From contig JAHDVX010000003.1 in the NCBI GenBank assembly GCA_023382455.1, forward strand, positions 1-64,000: DNA of 64,000 bases. Reading direction: 5' to 3'. The DNA comes from Flavobacteriales bacterium (GTDB taxonomy: Bacteria > Bacteroidota > Bacteroidia > Flavobacteriales_F > PHOS-HE28). Below, one piece after another: positions 55,426 through 64,000 of this stretch (within the stretch, counting starts at the first letter, position 1; each line of letters starts with the position of its first letter). The translations under genes and the position numbers were made by a program. The notes under the pieces were generated by a model. The model had not been told where the DNA came from and ran no database searches. It worked only from the letters and a program-made list of their open reading frames with translations.

Positions 55426-57276
55426 ATGGCAACGAAAAGCGAGTTGATCGCCCGCATGGAGGAACTGCTCCAGCAACCCGAGGTGGAACAGGCAGCTGAA
55501 GCAGTGGACGCCCTCAAGGAGACCTATGAAGGCCTGGTGGCCGCCGAGAAGGCGGAAGCCGAGGCCCGGGCTGCCGAAGAAGCACACCAGGCCGAGGCCG
55601 CTGTGGAAGAGCCCGCAACGGAGCAGGTGGGCCCGCCGCCTGCCGCCGAACCCAAGGTGCCCCACCAGCCCATCGAATCGGCGCCGCTGGCCGATGAGGA
55701 CGACAAGAAGTTCAAGCAGCTGCTGGATGCCTTCAACACCAAGGTGAACGACATCCGCCGCAAGCGCCAGAAGGAGGAGAACGACAACCTGGAGGCCAAG
55801 CATCGCCTGATGGCCGAGTTGCGCGAGCTGATCGCCAATGAGGAGAACATCGGCAATGCCTTCCACCGGTTCAATGAGATCGGTGAACTGTGGAGGAACA
55901 TCGGCGCCATTCCCCAGCAGAGCTACCGCGAGCTGCAGCACGAATACAGCCAGCTTCGCGAGGAGTTCTTCTACCACATCCGCATCTACAAGGAGCTGCG
56001 CGACCATGACCTGCGCAAGAACACCGCGCTGAAGCAGGCCCTGATAGCGGACATGGAGGCCGTGCAACGGGTGGACAGCGTGCGCGAGGCCGAGCAATTG
56101 GTGAAGGAGTACCAGGACAAATGGCACCAGGTGGGCCCGGTGGTCCGTGAGGAACGTGAGGCTATCAGCGAGGCGTTCTGGAACGCCACGCGCCAGGTAT
56201 ACGACCGGATCAACGAACACTACAAGGCACGCCGCGCGGAGCATGAGGCCAACCTGGCTTCCAAGCAAGCCCTGGTGGAGAAGGCCCTGGAGCTGGTGAA
56301 GCAGGTGGAACAGGCCGAGCCGGCCGGCACCAACGAGTGGAAGGCCCTGACCGACCAGGTGTTGGAATTGCAGAACGCCTGGAAGAGCATCGGCTTCGCC
56401 ACCAAGAAGGACAATGAGCGCGTATGGCGGGAATTCAGGGATGCCTGCAACGCCTTCTTCGAGAAGAAGAACGCGCACTACACCTCGCTCAAGGACCGCT
56501 TCAAGGCCATTCGCGAAAAGAAGGAAGCCCTGATCGCGGCCGCGGAGGAGCTGAAGGGAAGCACCGCCTGGCGCCAAACGGCGGACAAGCTGAAGGCCTT
56601 GCAGCAGCAGTGGAAAGAGGCGGGCCACGCCGGCCAGAGGGATGAGCACAAGCTGTGGACACGCTTCCGTGCCGCATGCGACGCCTTCTTCCAGGCCCGA
56701 AGCGCGTCCTTCGAGCAACAGGATGCCGAGCAGGCCCAGCATGTGCAGGCCAAGGAGGCCCTGATCAAGGAGATCGATGCCTTCACCCTCACCGGCGACC
56801 GCCACGCGGACATGGAGGCCCTGAAGGCCTTCAGTACACGCTGGCTCAATGGAGGCCGCGTATCTCCCAAGCAGTACGACCGCCTGAGCGCGCAGTACAG
56901 GGCGGCGCTGGACAAGCAATACGGCCAGTTGCGCCTGAACGACGGCGAGCGGCGCAAGCTTTCATTCCAAAGTCGCCTGCAGGACCTGGCCTCCGCGCCG
57001 GACGGCAAGGAGCGCATCGAGCGCGAGTGCCGGCTGGTGAAGCGCAAGATCGAGGAGGTGGAGGCGGAGATCAGGCAGAGCGAGGAGAACATGGGCAAGT
57101 TCAGCTTCAAGAGCGCAGCGGGCGAGGCGATGAAGAAGGAGATGGAGAAAAGCATCCACCGCATGCGTCAGGAGATCGAGCGGCTACAGGCCCAGTACAA
57201 ACAACTGCGCACTGAGTTGCGGGCATCTGCCACAGCAGTGGAGACCAGCACCGCCGCCGACGAGCAAGGCAAGTAA
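55426..57276 (+). CDS. DUF349 domain-containing coiled-coil protein
   Basis: 616 residues, highly charged and almost wholly helical. The N-terminal 100 residues are Ala/Glu-rich (AEKAEAEARAAEEAHQAEA). From about 130 onward several DUF349 repeats can be seen, each with a W-x-x-I/V-G core: RFNEIGELWRNIGAIPQQ, EYQDKWHQVGPVVREER, QNAWKSIGFATKKDNERVW and LQQQWKEAGHAGQRDEHKLW. The C terminus is a coiled coil (VKRKIEEVEAEIRQSEEN). No enzymatic motif is present. The function of DUF349 proteins is unsettled, and a cytoplasmic scaffold is plausible. The mscL gene follows 59 nt downstream. Confidence 0.87.
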   Translation: MATKSELIARMEELLQQPEVEQAAEAVDALKETYEGLVAAEKAEAEARAAEEAHQAEAAVEEPATEQVGPPPAAEPKVPHQPIESAPLADEDDKKFKQLLDAFNTKVNDIRRKRQKEENDNLEAKHRLMAELRELIANEENIGNAFHRFNEIGELWRNIGAIPQQSYRELQHEYSQLREEFFYHIRIYKELRDHDLRKNTALKQALIADMEAVQRVDSVREAEQLVKEYQDKWHQVGPVVREEREAISEAFWNATRQVYDRINEHYKARRAEHEANLASKQALVEKALELVKQVEQAEPAGTNEWKALTDQVLELQNAWKSIGFATKKDNERVWREFRDACNAFFEKKNAHYTSLKDRFKAIREKKEALIAAAEELKGSTAWRQTADKLKALQQQWKEAGHAGQRDEHKLWTRFRAACDAFFQARSASFEQQDAEQAQHVQAKEALIKEIDAFTLTGDRHADMEALKAFSTRWLNGGRVSPKQYDRLSAQYRAALDKQYGQLRLNDGERRKLSFQSRLQDLASAPDGKERIERECRLVKRKIEEVEAEIRQSEENMGKFSFKSAAGEAMKKEMEKSIHRMRQEIERLQAQYKQLRTELRASATAVETSTAADEQGK

Positions 57277-57335
57277 TCCCCGTGTGTCCCGGAGGCACAC
57301 CGCTGTTTGTTCAACCCCAACCAAAACCACGTAGC

Positions 57336-57764
57336 ATGAGCATGTTGAAGGAATTCAAGGAGTTTGCAATGAAGGGCAACCTGGTCGACATCGCGGTCGG
57401 CTTTGTGATGGGTGCCGCCTTCACCAAACTGGTCACCGCATTTACCGGTGGTATCGTATCACCACTGATCAGCTTGCTGACCAGTGACGTGAACTTCAAC
57501 AACTTGAAATGGGTGCTGCGCAGTGCTGTTCCCGAAGCCAAGGATGCGGCTGGTGCAGTGCTCACCCCCGCGGTGGAGGAGGTGGCCGTGAAGTATGGTG
57601 AATTCCTGCAGACCACGATCGACTTCATCATTGTGGCCTTTGTGATGTTCCTGGTGGTGAAGGCCGTGAACCGGATGAAGAAGCCGGAAGCACCAGCCGC
57701 GCCCGCCGGACCCACGGAAGACCAGAAGCTGCTGATGGAGATCCGCGACCTGCTGAAGAAGTAG
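57336..57764 (+). CDS. mscL: Large-conductance mechanosensitive channel
   Basis: 142 residues from MSMLKEFKEFAMKGN; the ATG at 57342 is an alternative. MscL opens at high membrane tension to release solutes during hypo-osmotic shock. The N-terminal helix and pore-lining TM1 read NLVDIAVGFVMGAAFTKLVTAFTGGIVSP. A periplasmic loop (TSDVNFNNLKWVLRSAVPEA) precedes TM2 (TIDFIIVAFVMFLVVKAVN), and the cytoplasmic bundle is QKLLMEIRDLLKK. Length and layout are normal. It is followed by a strong terminator. Confidence 0.95.
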   Translation: MSMLKEFKEFAMKGNLVDIAVGFVMGAAFTKLVTAFTGGIVSPLISLLTSDVNFNNLKWVLRSAVPEAKDAAGAVLTPAVEEVAVKYGEFLQTTIDFIIVAFVMFLVVKAVNRMKKPEAPAAPAGPTEDQKLLMEIRDLLKK

Positions 57765-57782
57765 GACTGCCGTACCAATTGC

Positions 57783-57813
57783 GCAAAGCCCCCGGGGACA
57801 TCGGGGGCTTTGC
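57783..57813. terminator. Strong bidirectional terminator between mscL and the ABC transporter gene
   Basis: GCAAAGCCCCCG (57783-57794) pairs perfectly over 12 bp with CGGGGGCTTTGC (57802-57813) around a 7-nt loop. The arms end in AAAG and CTTT, so it can stop convergent transcripts from both sides. Confidence 0.8.
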
Positions 57814-57825
57814 ATTTCCGAGGGA

Positions 57826-58608
57826 TCAAGGCCGGAAACGGTGTGTGCCGGTCAGCGGATCGATGGCCACGCCGCTTCCCTCGAACACGGCCGCCAATTC
57901 ACCGGTGGCCGCAGCTTGGCCCGGCGCTCCTTGCCAGATACCACCATTCGGGCGCATCAGCACCAGGCGGTCGCACAGGTCCATGGCCAACTGCAGGTCG
58001 TGCGTGCTGAAGAGGACCGCCTTGCCCTCATCGTGGGCGATGGTGCGCAGGGTGCGTACGATGGCCGCGCGGTTGGGCAGGTCCAGGAAGGCGGTGGGCT
58101 CATCCAGCAGCAATACGGGCGTGGTCTGTGCAAATGCCCGGGCGATCATCACCTTCTGGCACTCGCCGTCGCTGCACGTGGCCAAGGTCCGTCCGCTCAG
58201 ATGCTGCGCATCTGTTCGTGCGAGGGCCTGTTCCACCGCCTTGCGGTCGGTGGCTGTGATCCGCCCCCAGCGGTCGGTCCACGGCTGCCGGCCCAGCGCC
58301 ACCACGGTATCCACGTCCAGCTCGCCGCCGGGCGGCCGGGCAGTGAGCACCACCGCGATGTGGCGGGCGCGTTCCGTGGCGGACATGGCGTGGACATCGC
58401 GGCCATTCACCTGAACAGCACCCGCCATCGGCATGGCCAATCCGGCCAGGGTGCGCAGCAGGGTGCTCTTGCCCACGCCATTCGGGCCAAGCAAGGCCAC
58501 CAGCTCGCCGGAGGCCAGTTCCATCGCGATGTTCCGCGCCAACACCGTGCGGCCGTGGCCGATGTCCAGGTTGCGCGCTTCCAGGCCCGGTTCCGATGTC
58601 TGTGTCAT
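57826..58608 (-). CDS. ABC transporter ATP-binding protein, FecE/BtuD type
   Basis: 260 residues from MTQTSEPGLEARN. This ATG overlaps the permease stop (ATGA), and an in-frame ATG lies 9 nt upstream. ATPase motifs: Walker A LLGPNGVGKSTLL, signature CSDGECQKVMIARAF (a CSDGE variant of LSGGQ), Walker B VLLLDEPTAFLDLP, and H-loop FSTHDLQLAMD. It energises import of an iron complex, haem or cobalamin through the adjacent FecCD-type permease. No substrate-binding protein or TonB receptor gene is next to it, so the substrate is open. Confidence 0.92.
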   Translation of the reverse strand: MTQTSEPGLEARNLDIGHGRTVLARNIAMELASGELVALLGPNGVGKSTLLRTLAGLAMPMAGAVQVNGRDVHAMSATERARHIAVVLTARPPGGELDVDTVVALGRQPWTDRWGRITATDRKAVEQALARTDAQHLSGRTLATCSDGECQKVMIARAFAQTTPVLLLDEPTAFLDLPNRAAIVRTLRTIAHDEGKAVLFSTHDLQLAMDLCDRLVLMRPNGGIWQGAPGQAAATGELAAVFEGSGVAIDPLTGTHRFRP

Positions 58609-59612
58609 TGTCCCCATTTCCTTCCGCCCAGCAACACCCACAAGACCACCGGCGCGCCCAGCAGGCTGGTCACGGCGTTCAACGGCAACGCACCGCCCGT
58701 CCATGGTGCCCGCACGGCAAGGTCGCAGGCCACGGCCAAGGCCACGCCCAGGAGGATGGTGCCCGGCATGAGCACCCGGTGGTCGGCCGTACGCAGGAAG
58801 GCACGCGCCACATGCGGTACCGCCAGGCCAAGAAAGGCCACCGGTCCGCAGAATGCAGTGATGGAGCCCGCCAACAGGCCCGAGGTCCAGATGGCGATGC
58901 GCCGCACGCGCCCCACATCCGTGCCCAGACTTCGCGCGTGGTCCTCTCCCACCAGCAGGGCGTTCATCGGTTTCACCAAGGCCAGGGCGAGCAGCAAACC
59001 CACGGCGACGGGGATGAGCAACCACGGCAGCCGCTGGGGGGTCGATCCGGCGAAGGAGCCCATGCCCCACAGCACGAAGCCCTTGAGCGCACCGGGCTCA
59101 CTGGCCGCTTGGAGCACGCTCACCAGCGCGGTGCACAGGTAGCTGAGCATCAGGCCGAGGATCAACAAGGTGGCCCCGTTCCCCACCCGCCGATCGGCCA
59201 GCAGCACCAGCATCAGCACGGCCAACGCCCCGAACCACGCGGCCGCCGAGACCAGCAGGTCCTGGGGAAGCGCGGCCGCGGACCAAATGGGCCGTGCCAG
59301 CATCACAAGCGCCACGCCTACCGCCGCACCGCCGGTGAGGCCCAGGACACCGGGGCCGGCCAAGGGATTGTGGAAGACGGTCTGCATCAGCAGGCCTGCC
59401 GCTGCAAGGCCCGCCCCGGCAGCAGCCGCCGTTAGCACCTGCGGCATGCGCACCTCCAGCACGATCACGGCATCGGTACCCGTGCCTTGGCCGAGCAGGG
59501 TGGCCCAAACATCCGCCAACGGCAGGTCCACGCTGCCCAAGGCGAGGCCCAACAAGGCCAGCAGCACGGACGCCACCGCGAAGCCCACCAACCACCAGCC
59601 CTTGCCGCCCAT
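58605..59612 (-). CDS. FecCD-family iron/cobalamin ABC transporter permease
   Basis: 335 residues from MGGKGWWLVGF. The open frame extends to 59918, but TATGTTTG-CCGT-ATG places the start here. It is polytopic (about ten helices) with FecCD marks: EVRMPQVLTAAAAGAGLAAAG, LMQTVFHNPLAGPGVLGLTGG, the GEDHARSLGTDVGRVRR cytoplasmic coupling region, and GPVAFLGLAVPHVARAFLRT. It forms a homodimeric channel for siderophore, haem or vitamin B12. The ATPase gene follows with a 4-nt overlap, so the pair is one operon. Confidence 0.93.
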   Translation of the reverse strand: MGGKGWWLVGFAVASVLLALLGLALGSVDLPLADVWATLLGQGTGTDAVIVLEVRMPQVLTAAAAGAGLAAAGLLMQTVFHNPLAGPGVLGLTGGAAVGVALVMLARPIWSAAALPQDLLVSAAAWFGALAVLMLVLLADRRVGNGATLLILGLMLSYLCTALVSVLQAASEPGALKGFVLWGMGSFAGSTPQRLPWLLIPVAVGLLLALALVKPMNALLVGEDHARSLGTDVGRVRRIAIWTSGLLAGSITAFCGPVAFLGLAVPHVARAFLRTADHRVLMPGTILLGVALAVACDLAVRAPWTGGALPLNAVTSLLGAPVVLWVLLGGRKWGQ

Positions 59613-59616
59613 ACGG

Positions 59617-59624
59617 CAAACATA
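59617..59624 (-). promoter_or_regulatory. TATGTTTG -7-like element, 4 nt before the permease start
   Basis: On the minus strand the order is TATGTTTG, then CCGT, then ATG. This exact TAnnTTTG match directly before the start implies a leaderless or near-leaderless transcript and decides the start codon against the longer open frame. Confidence 0.5.
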
Positions 59625-59771
59625 GCGGGCCATGGCATCAGCGCATGTGCGGGCCGGTGGCGCAATGCGCCCATCGGCAGGCTGAAAAGCCAATAAGTGC
59701 AACAGTCCGGCCCGGTTCCTTGCCCAAGTATGACGGACATGCAATGCCACCAACCGATCTTTGCCACCGAA

Positions 59772-60062
59772 ATGAACGAACACGCATCCGTGATCCAGCG
59801 GTTCCGCTGGGTGGCCATTCTTGAAGGCATCAGCTTCCTGGTCCTCCTGTTCATCGCCATGCCGCTGAAGTACTTCGCCAACTTGCCCTTGGCCGTGAAA
59901 TACACCGGCTGGGCCCACGGCATCCTGTTCATCGGCTACATCATCCTCGCGATACCCTTGTTCACCCGGGTGAAATGGCCGATGGAACGGATCTACGGCG
60001 TGGGCGTGGCCTCGCTGCTGCCCTTCGGCACCTTCGTGCTGGAGCGTCGCTGGCTGCGTTGA
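59772..60062 (+). CDS. DUF3817 domain membrane protein
   Basis: 96 residues from MNEHASVIQRF. GATCTTTG lies 8 nt before this ATG, which favours it over an upstream in-frame start. DUF3817 marks are visible: FRWVAILEGISFLVLLFIAMPLK, KYTGWAHGILFIGYIILA, and a third segment (RIYGVGVASLLPFGTFVLERR). It has about three membrane helices. The function of the family is unknown; these proteins sometimes neighbour or fuse to transporters. It is divergent from the FecCD permease gene. Confidence 0.85.
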   Translation: MNEHASVIQRFRWVAILEGISFLVLLFIAMPLKYFANLPLAVKYTGWAHGILFIGYIILAIPLFTRVKWPMERIYGVGVASLLPFGTFVLERRWLR

Positions 60063-60104
60063 TCGTGCCGACCGCCTAGGTCCTTCGCGCGGGCCACGCC
60101 GCTA

Positions 60105-61883
60105 TCACTTGGCCTTGACCAGGCCTTCCGGGAGGTACTCGAGTACCACGGCGGCCGCATTGCTCCACCCATTTTCAGGACCGAGCTTCTCCATGCGCAT
60201 CTCCAGGTAGATCGGTTGCGCGGCCACTTCGCCGTAATGTTCCGGGAAGCGCTTGCCGAACTGCATCAGGGCCTGGACATAGAACAGGGTCACATCATAG
60301 CCGAGGAAGGCATACTCGCCCGGCTCGTTGTGGAAAGCGGCCCGGTAGGCTGAGATGAAATCGTTCACGCGCGGCGAGGCATAGTCCAGGTTGGCGTTGG
60401 CCGGCACATGGACGTTCAACTTCACCAATGCCGCCACCTCCAGGGTGGTCATGGATGGCCAGGAATCCATGCCGAACACGGTGATCTTGTGCTTGGGCAC
60501 CAGGCCGGAGAACTTCGAGAGCACGGTGGTGATGAATTCCACGTCCTCACTGGGAACGATCAGGATGTTCGGCCGATGGGGATCGAGCTTTCCGATGGCC
60601 GCCGCCACATCGCGTCGTCCGCAGCTCACCACCAGCAAGGAGTCGCGCAAGCGGCCGTTAGTGCCTTGGAGCGCCTGTTGCATCTCGCGGATCATCAGCC
60701 CTTGCAGGTCCCGCTCCGCATAGATCTCGGGCTTGAGCAGCATGATGTTATCGCGGCCATGGTGGAAGGCCAGGTAGCGCGCCATTTGTTTCAGCCGGTC
60801 GGTGCGGCTGCCAACCGCCTTGCTTACGGTGGGGTTGCCCAGGATCACCTTGTTGCTTTGCGGCACGGGGCAGATCACGGGTGCATCGCCGGTGATCCGC
60901 ACCAGGCTCTCAACGGCGGCGCGGTGGAATGGGCCGATGTACAGGTCCATGCCACGCACGGCATCGCTCCTGAACAGGGCGGCCCACTGATCCGGCTTCA
61001 TGCCCGTGTCGAAGACATGCACATCGGCGTTGAGGCCGCGGGCCTCCAGGGTGTCCAGCGCCATGCCCACACCGGCGCGGAATTCCAAGGCGGCATCCGT
61101 TACTGACCGGGGCTGGCCCTCTCCTTCCCCGCTGGCCGAGGTATCGCGCCCGGTGGAGGTGAACGGCAGCAGGAAGGCGATCCGCCGGTGCACGCCGGGG
61201 GGCGGTGCCGGCGTGGTGTCCCGTACAGCAGGGACCGCGGTCGTCAAGGACTGTTCGCCAGGGATGCGCAGGTACGTACCGGCCTTCAGGCCATCGGGGA
61301 GCCCCCCGTTGGCCTCTTTGATCCGGTCCGGGGTAAGGCCGTAATTTTTCCCCAAGGAAAAAAGTGTTTCACCGGGCTGCACCAAGTGGAACCGGGCGCT
61401 GTCCTGGGCGGCGGGCTGCACGGCAGCCGGAGGTGCGGCGGTGCTGGTGGCCACCTGGATCCGCAGTTCCATGCCCGGATGGATGCCGTATTGCAGGTCC
61501 GGGTTCATCCGGCGCAGATCCTCTTGCGTGATGCCATACTTGCGGGCCACCCCGTAGATGGTCTCTTTCCGTGCCACCTTATGCACCAGGGCACCGTCGT
61601 CCAGGCGCGGTGCGGTCTTCAGTTCCTTCTTCGATTGCTCCTTCACAGGCACCAGGATCACCTGGCCGATGCTCAGGCCCTCGGCCGCACCGGGGTTGGC
61701 CTCCAGCAAGGCGTTCAAGGGCACGGCGTAGTGGCGGCTGAGGCCGAAAAGGGTCTCGCCTTGGCGCACGGCGTGCGCGATGTACTTGTCGCCGTTCACC
61801 ACGCGCACATCCTGGGCGTGGGTCGCCAAGGCCATCGCCAAGGCGGCCAACGCGGCCAGGAGGAGCCTTCGGGTCATTCCCAT
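60105..61883 (-). CDS. LysM-repeat protein with periplasmic-receptor-like domain
   Basis: 592 residues; an ATG at 61877 overlapping the guaA stop (ATGA) is an equally good start. A signal peptide ([20 protein letters not shown]) is followed by three LysM modules: [19 protein letters not shown] near 35, [19 protein letters not shown] near 95, and [18 protein letters not shown] near 165. From about 230 to the end is a type I periplasmic-binding-protein-like domain ([57 protein letters not shown]). The protein probably binds peptidoglycan and an unknown ligand in the periplasm. Confidence 0.87.
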   Translation of the reverse strand: MGMTRRLLLAALAALAMALATHAQDVRVVNGDKYIAHAVRQGETLFGLSRHYAVPLNALLEANPGAAEGLSIGQVILVPVKEQSKKELKTAPRLDDGALVHKVARKETIYGVARKYGITQEDLRRMNPDLQYGIHPGMELRIQVATSTAAPPAAVQPAAQDSARFHLVQPGETLFSLGKNYGLTPDRIKEANGGLPDGLKAGTYLRIPGEQSLTTAVPAVRDTTPAPPPGVHRRIAFLLPFTSTGRDTSASGEGEGQPRSVTDAALEFRAGVGMALDTLEARGLNADVHVFDTGMKPDQWAALFRSDAVRGMDLYIGPFHRAAVESLVRITGDAPVICPVPQSNKVILGNPTVSKAVGSRTDRLKQMARYLAFHHGRDNIMLLKPEIYAERDLQGLMIREMQQALQGTNGRLRDSLLVVSCGRRDVAAAIGKLDPHRPNILIVPSEDVEFITTVLSKFSGLVPKHKITVFGMDSWPSMTTLEVAALVKLNVHVPANANLDYASPRVNDFISAYRAAFHNEPGEYAFLGYDVTLFYVQALMQFGKRFPEHYGEVAAQPIYLEMRMEKLGPENGWSNAAAVVLEYLPEGLVKAK

Positions 61884-63409
61884 TCGATGGTGGCCGGGGG
61901 CTTGCTGCTGATGTCGTACACCACGCGGTTCACGCCCCTCACCTTGTTGATGATGTCATTCGAGATCCGTGCCAGGAATTCATACGGCAGGTGGCACCAG
62001 TCGGCGGTCATGCCATCGGTGCTGGACACGGCGCGCAAGGCCACGGCATTCTCGTAGGTCCGTTCATCGCCCATCACGCCCACGCTGCGCACGGGCAAGA
62101 GGATGGCACCGGCCTGCCACACCTGGTCGTACAGGCCCGCATCGCGCAGGCCCTGGATGAAGATGTGGTCCACCTCCTGGAGCACGGCCACCTTCGCAGC
62201 GGTGATCTCGCCCAGGATCCGGATTGCCAGGCCCGGCCCCGGGAACGGGTGCCGGCCGAGGATGGCCGGATCAAGCCCCAGGGTCTTTCCCACCCGTCGA
62301 ACTTCATCCTTGAAGAGCGAGCGCAAAGGCTCCACCACCTTGAGGTTCATGCGTTCGGGCAATCCGCCCACGTTGTGGTGGCTCTTGATGGTGACGCTGG
62401 GGCCGTGCACGCTCACGCTTTCGATCACGTCGGGGTAGATGGTCCCCTGTCCCAGCCATTTCACGCCCTGGATGCGCTTGGCCTCCTCGTCGAACACCTC
62501 AATGAACGTGCGACCGATGGCCTTGCGCTTGGCCTCGGGGTCCTCCAGCCCGGCAAGGGCCGAGTAGAACTTCCCGCGTGCGTCAATGCCCTTGATGTTG
62601 AGGCCCATGTGGCGGTAGCTCTCCAGCACGGCGTTGAACTCGCCTTTCCGCAGCAGGCCGTTGTCCACGAAAATGCAGTGCAGCCGGTCGCCGATGGCCC
62701 GGTGAAGCAGCATGGCGGCCACGGAACTGTCCACGCCGCCGCTGAGCGCAAGGACCACTTGGTCGTTGCCGAGCTGGGCGCGAAGTGAATCCACGGTCTC
62801 TTCCACGAAGGCCTTGGGCGTGTGGTCCGCGGGGCAGCCGCAAATGCCGATCACGAAGTTCCGCAGCAGTTGCAGGCCGTCGGTGCTGTGGAAGACCTCC
62901 GGGTGGAACTGCACGCCGAAGGTTTCCTCGCCCTTGAGGCGGAATGCGGCCACGGGCACGCTATTGGTGCAGGCCAGGATCTCCATGGTGGCTGAGGCGC
63001 CCAGGATGCTGTCGCCGTGGCTCATCCACACCTGGGTGCCTGCGTGGATGCCGGTGAAGAGCGGGCCTTCCACCAGGATCCGGTCCAAGTGGGCACGGCC
63101 GTATTCACGGACATCGCTGCGCACCACCTCCCCTCCTGCCCTTTTGGCGAGCAACTGGGCGCCGTAGCACACGCCGAGCACGGGGATGTGCCCTTGCAGG
63201 CCGCTGAGCTCGGTGTCCGGTGCGCCTTCATCGAACACCGATGCGGGGCTGCCGCTGAGGATCACGCCCTTCACCGACGGGTCGTTGGCGAAGGAGGCGG
63301 CCGAACGGAACGGGTGGATCTCGCAATACACATCGAGCTCGCGCACGCGGCGGGCGAGCAGCTGGGTGTACTGGGACCCGTGGTCGAGAATGAGGATCTT
63401 GGTCTGCAA
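61874..63409 (-). CDS. guaA: GMP synthase (glutamine-hydrolysing)
   Basis: 511 residues with a TTG start ([16 protein letters not shown]). It converts XMP to GMP with glutamine as nitrogen donor. The class I glutamine amidotransferase domain (1-190) has nucleophile Cys81 (GVCYGAQLL) and His169/Glu171 (VQFHPEVFH). The ATP pyrophosphatase domain has the PP-loop [12 protein letters not shown] (221-232). The dimerisation domain follows, ending [21 protein letters not shown] lies 19 nt upstream of the TTG. It overlaps the LysM-protein gene downstream. Confidence 0.96.
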   Translation of the reverse strand: MQTKILILDHGSQYTQLLARRVRELDVYCEIHPFRSAASFANDPSVKGVILSGSPASVFDEGAPDTELSGLQGHIPVLGVCYGAQLLAKRAGGEVVRSDVREYGRAHLDRILVEGPLFTGIHAGTQVWMSHGDSILGASATMEILACTNSVPVAAFRLKGEETFGVQFHPEVFHSTDGLQLLRNFVIGICGCPADHTPKAFVEETVDSLRAQLGNDQVVLALSGGVDSSVAAMLLHRAIGDRLHCIFVDNGLLRKGEFNAVLESYRHMGLNIKGIDARGKFYSALAGLEDPEAKRKAIGRTFIEVFDEEAKRIQGVKWLGQGTIYPDVIESVSVHGPSVTIKSHHNVGGLPERMNLKVVEPLRSLFKDEVRRVGKTLGLDPAILGRHPFPGPGLAIRILGEITAAKVAVLQEVDHIFIQGLRDAGLYDQVWQAGAILLPVRSVGVMGDERTYENAVALRAVSSTDGMTADWCHLPYEFLARISNDIINKVRGVNRVVYDISSKPPATIEWE

Positions 63410-63428
63410 GGGGAAAAAGTTTGGCCGC

Positions 63429-63436
63429 CAAAGGTA
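63429..63436 (-). promoter_or_regulatory. TACCTTTG promoter-like motif before guaA
   Basis: The minus strand reads TACCTTTG, an exact TAnnTTTG match, 19 nt before the TTG start codon of guaA, in the 60-nt gap after the RimK-like gene. Confidence 0.4.
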
Positions 63437-63469
63437 TTCCCCGGCGAAGTTCCGGGGCTCGGGCGCGGT

Positions 63470-64000
63470 TCAGTGTTTCACCGAACGCTCCACATAGGCG
63501 ATGATCTCGCCCGCGATGTCCTTCCCCGTGGCCTGCTCGATGCCTTCCAACCCCGGCGAGGCGTTGACCTCCAGCACCAGGGGGCCACGCGCGCTTTGGA
63601 TCATATCCACCCCGGCCACGCGCAGACCCAAGGCCCGCGCTGCGTGGATCGCCATTTCCTCCTCCTCGGCCGAAAGCTCGATCAGCTCCGCCTTGCCGCC
63701 TCGGTGCAAGTTGCTCCGGAACTCCCCTTCCTTGCCCCGGCGGCGCATGGCGCCAACGATGGTGCCGTCCACCACGAAGGCGCGGATATCCTCACCGCGG
63801 GCCTCCTGGATGAACTCCTGCACGATCACGCGGGCACGCAGGCTGTTGAAGGCCTCGATCACCGCGATGGCGGCCTTGCGCGATTCGGCCAGCACCACGC
63901 CCAGGCCCTGGGTGCCCTCCAGCAGCTTGATGATGCACGGTGCGCCGCCCACCTGGTCCACGGCGCTGGCCACGTCCTTGCTGTAGTTGGTGAACACGGT
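63470..64000 (-). CDS. rimK: RimK-like ATP-grasp ligase (partial, N terminus off the window)
   Basis: The visible 176 residues are the C-terminal part of an ATP-grasp ligase; the frame is open to the right edge, so the N terminus lies outside. ATP-grasp features: [16 protein letters not shown] (glycine-rich ATP loop), [13 protein letters not shown], and [14 protein letters not shown] with the Mg-binding Glu/Asn pair. The match is to RimK, which adds glutamate to the C terminus of ribosomal protein S6. Other members of the family that form gamma- or alpha-peptide bonds cannot be excluded from this fragment. Confidence 0.85.
   Translation of the reverse strand, partial: TVFTNYSKDVASAVDQVGGAPCIIKLLEGTQGLGVVLAESRKAAIAVIEAFNSLRARVIVQEFIQEARGEDIRAFVVDGTIVGAMRRRGKEGEFRSNLHRGGKAELIELSAEEEEMAIHAARALGLRVAGVDMIQSARGPLVLEVNASPGLEGIEQATGKDIAGEIIAYVERSVKH

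Overview
The window is a high-GC chromosomal segment of a Bacteroidota bacterium, most likely a GC-rich relative of the Flavobacteriales. The evidence is two secreted proteins ending in gliding-motility/type IX secretion (type B) C-terminal domains with SprB- and PKD-like repeats, a TonB-dependent receptor with a carboxypeptidase-like regulatory domain, Bacteroidota-only families (DUF349, the DUF2520 / HAD phosphatase / UbiA / Maf cluster), and TAnnTTTG-type -7 promoter motifs lying 4-15 nt before many start codons.

Region 1 (1-5.7 kb) is the right end of an integrative element whose genes all read leftward. They encode a tyrosine recombinase, an unrecognised 359-aa protein, an excisionase-like helix-turn-helix protein, a DUF3987 primase/helicase-like protein and a DUF6371/Toprim-like protein that runs off the left edge. 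The element ends at a 3' fragment of a tRNA-Thr(CGU) gene followed by a hairpin that may be the tRNA terminator. The intact tRNA should therefore lie beyond the left edge. A GTGCCAAAG motif recurs in the element's intergenic DNA.

Region 2 (5.9-20.5 kb) is mostly core genome. It holds a three-gene unit with an ECF sigma factor and a membrane anti-sigma-like protein, a small DUF493 operon, clpC, gyrA, a periplasmic TPR protein, a sterol-desaturase family enzyme, an RhlE-type helicase and a dipeptide-epimerase-like enolase-superfamily enzyme. Region 3 (20.6-25.8 kb) is a cytochrome c maturation operon, ccmB-ccmC-ccmD-ccmE-ccmF. Its CcmE uses cysteine instead of histidine as the presumed haem ligand, its CcmC carries a large extra-cytoplasmic insertion, and no ccmA, ccmG or ccmH is present here.

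Region 4 (25.9-34.4 kb) has a tightly overlapping four-gene operon (DUF2520, KdsC-like phosphatase, UbiA prenyltransferase, Maf), two type IX-secreted surface proteins, a beta-barrel protein and mazG. Region 5 (34.8-48.5 kb) is accessory in character. It carries a FucP-like sugar permease, repeat-rich intergenic DNA, a copper/silver-type efflux set (HYC_CC_PP-like protein, CusA, TolC-type protein, heavy-metal-binding lipoprotein, CusB), a secreted-protein gene whose 3' end is lost where a REP-like inverted repeat begins, and a P-type ATPase.

Region 6 (48.6-64 kb) holds a TonB-dependent receptor, a YwqK-like lipoprotein, a low-molecular-weight phosphatase, a tetrapyrrole-methylase-fold methyltransferase, an enoyl-CoA hydratase, a SpoIIE-type phosphatase, a DUF349 protein, MscL, a FecCD/FecE-type importer, a DUF3817 protein, a LysM plus receptor-domain protein overlapping guaA, and a partial RimK-like ATP-grasp ligase at the right edge.

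No rRNA, complete tRNA, CRISPR array or recognised defence system was seen. Motif and repeat claims come from reading the sequence by eye. Family names rest on recognised motifs, not on database searches.
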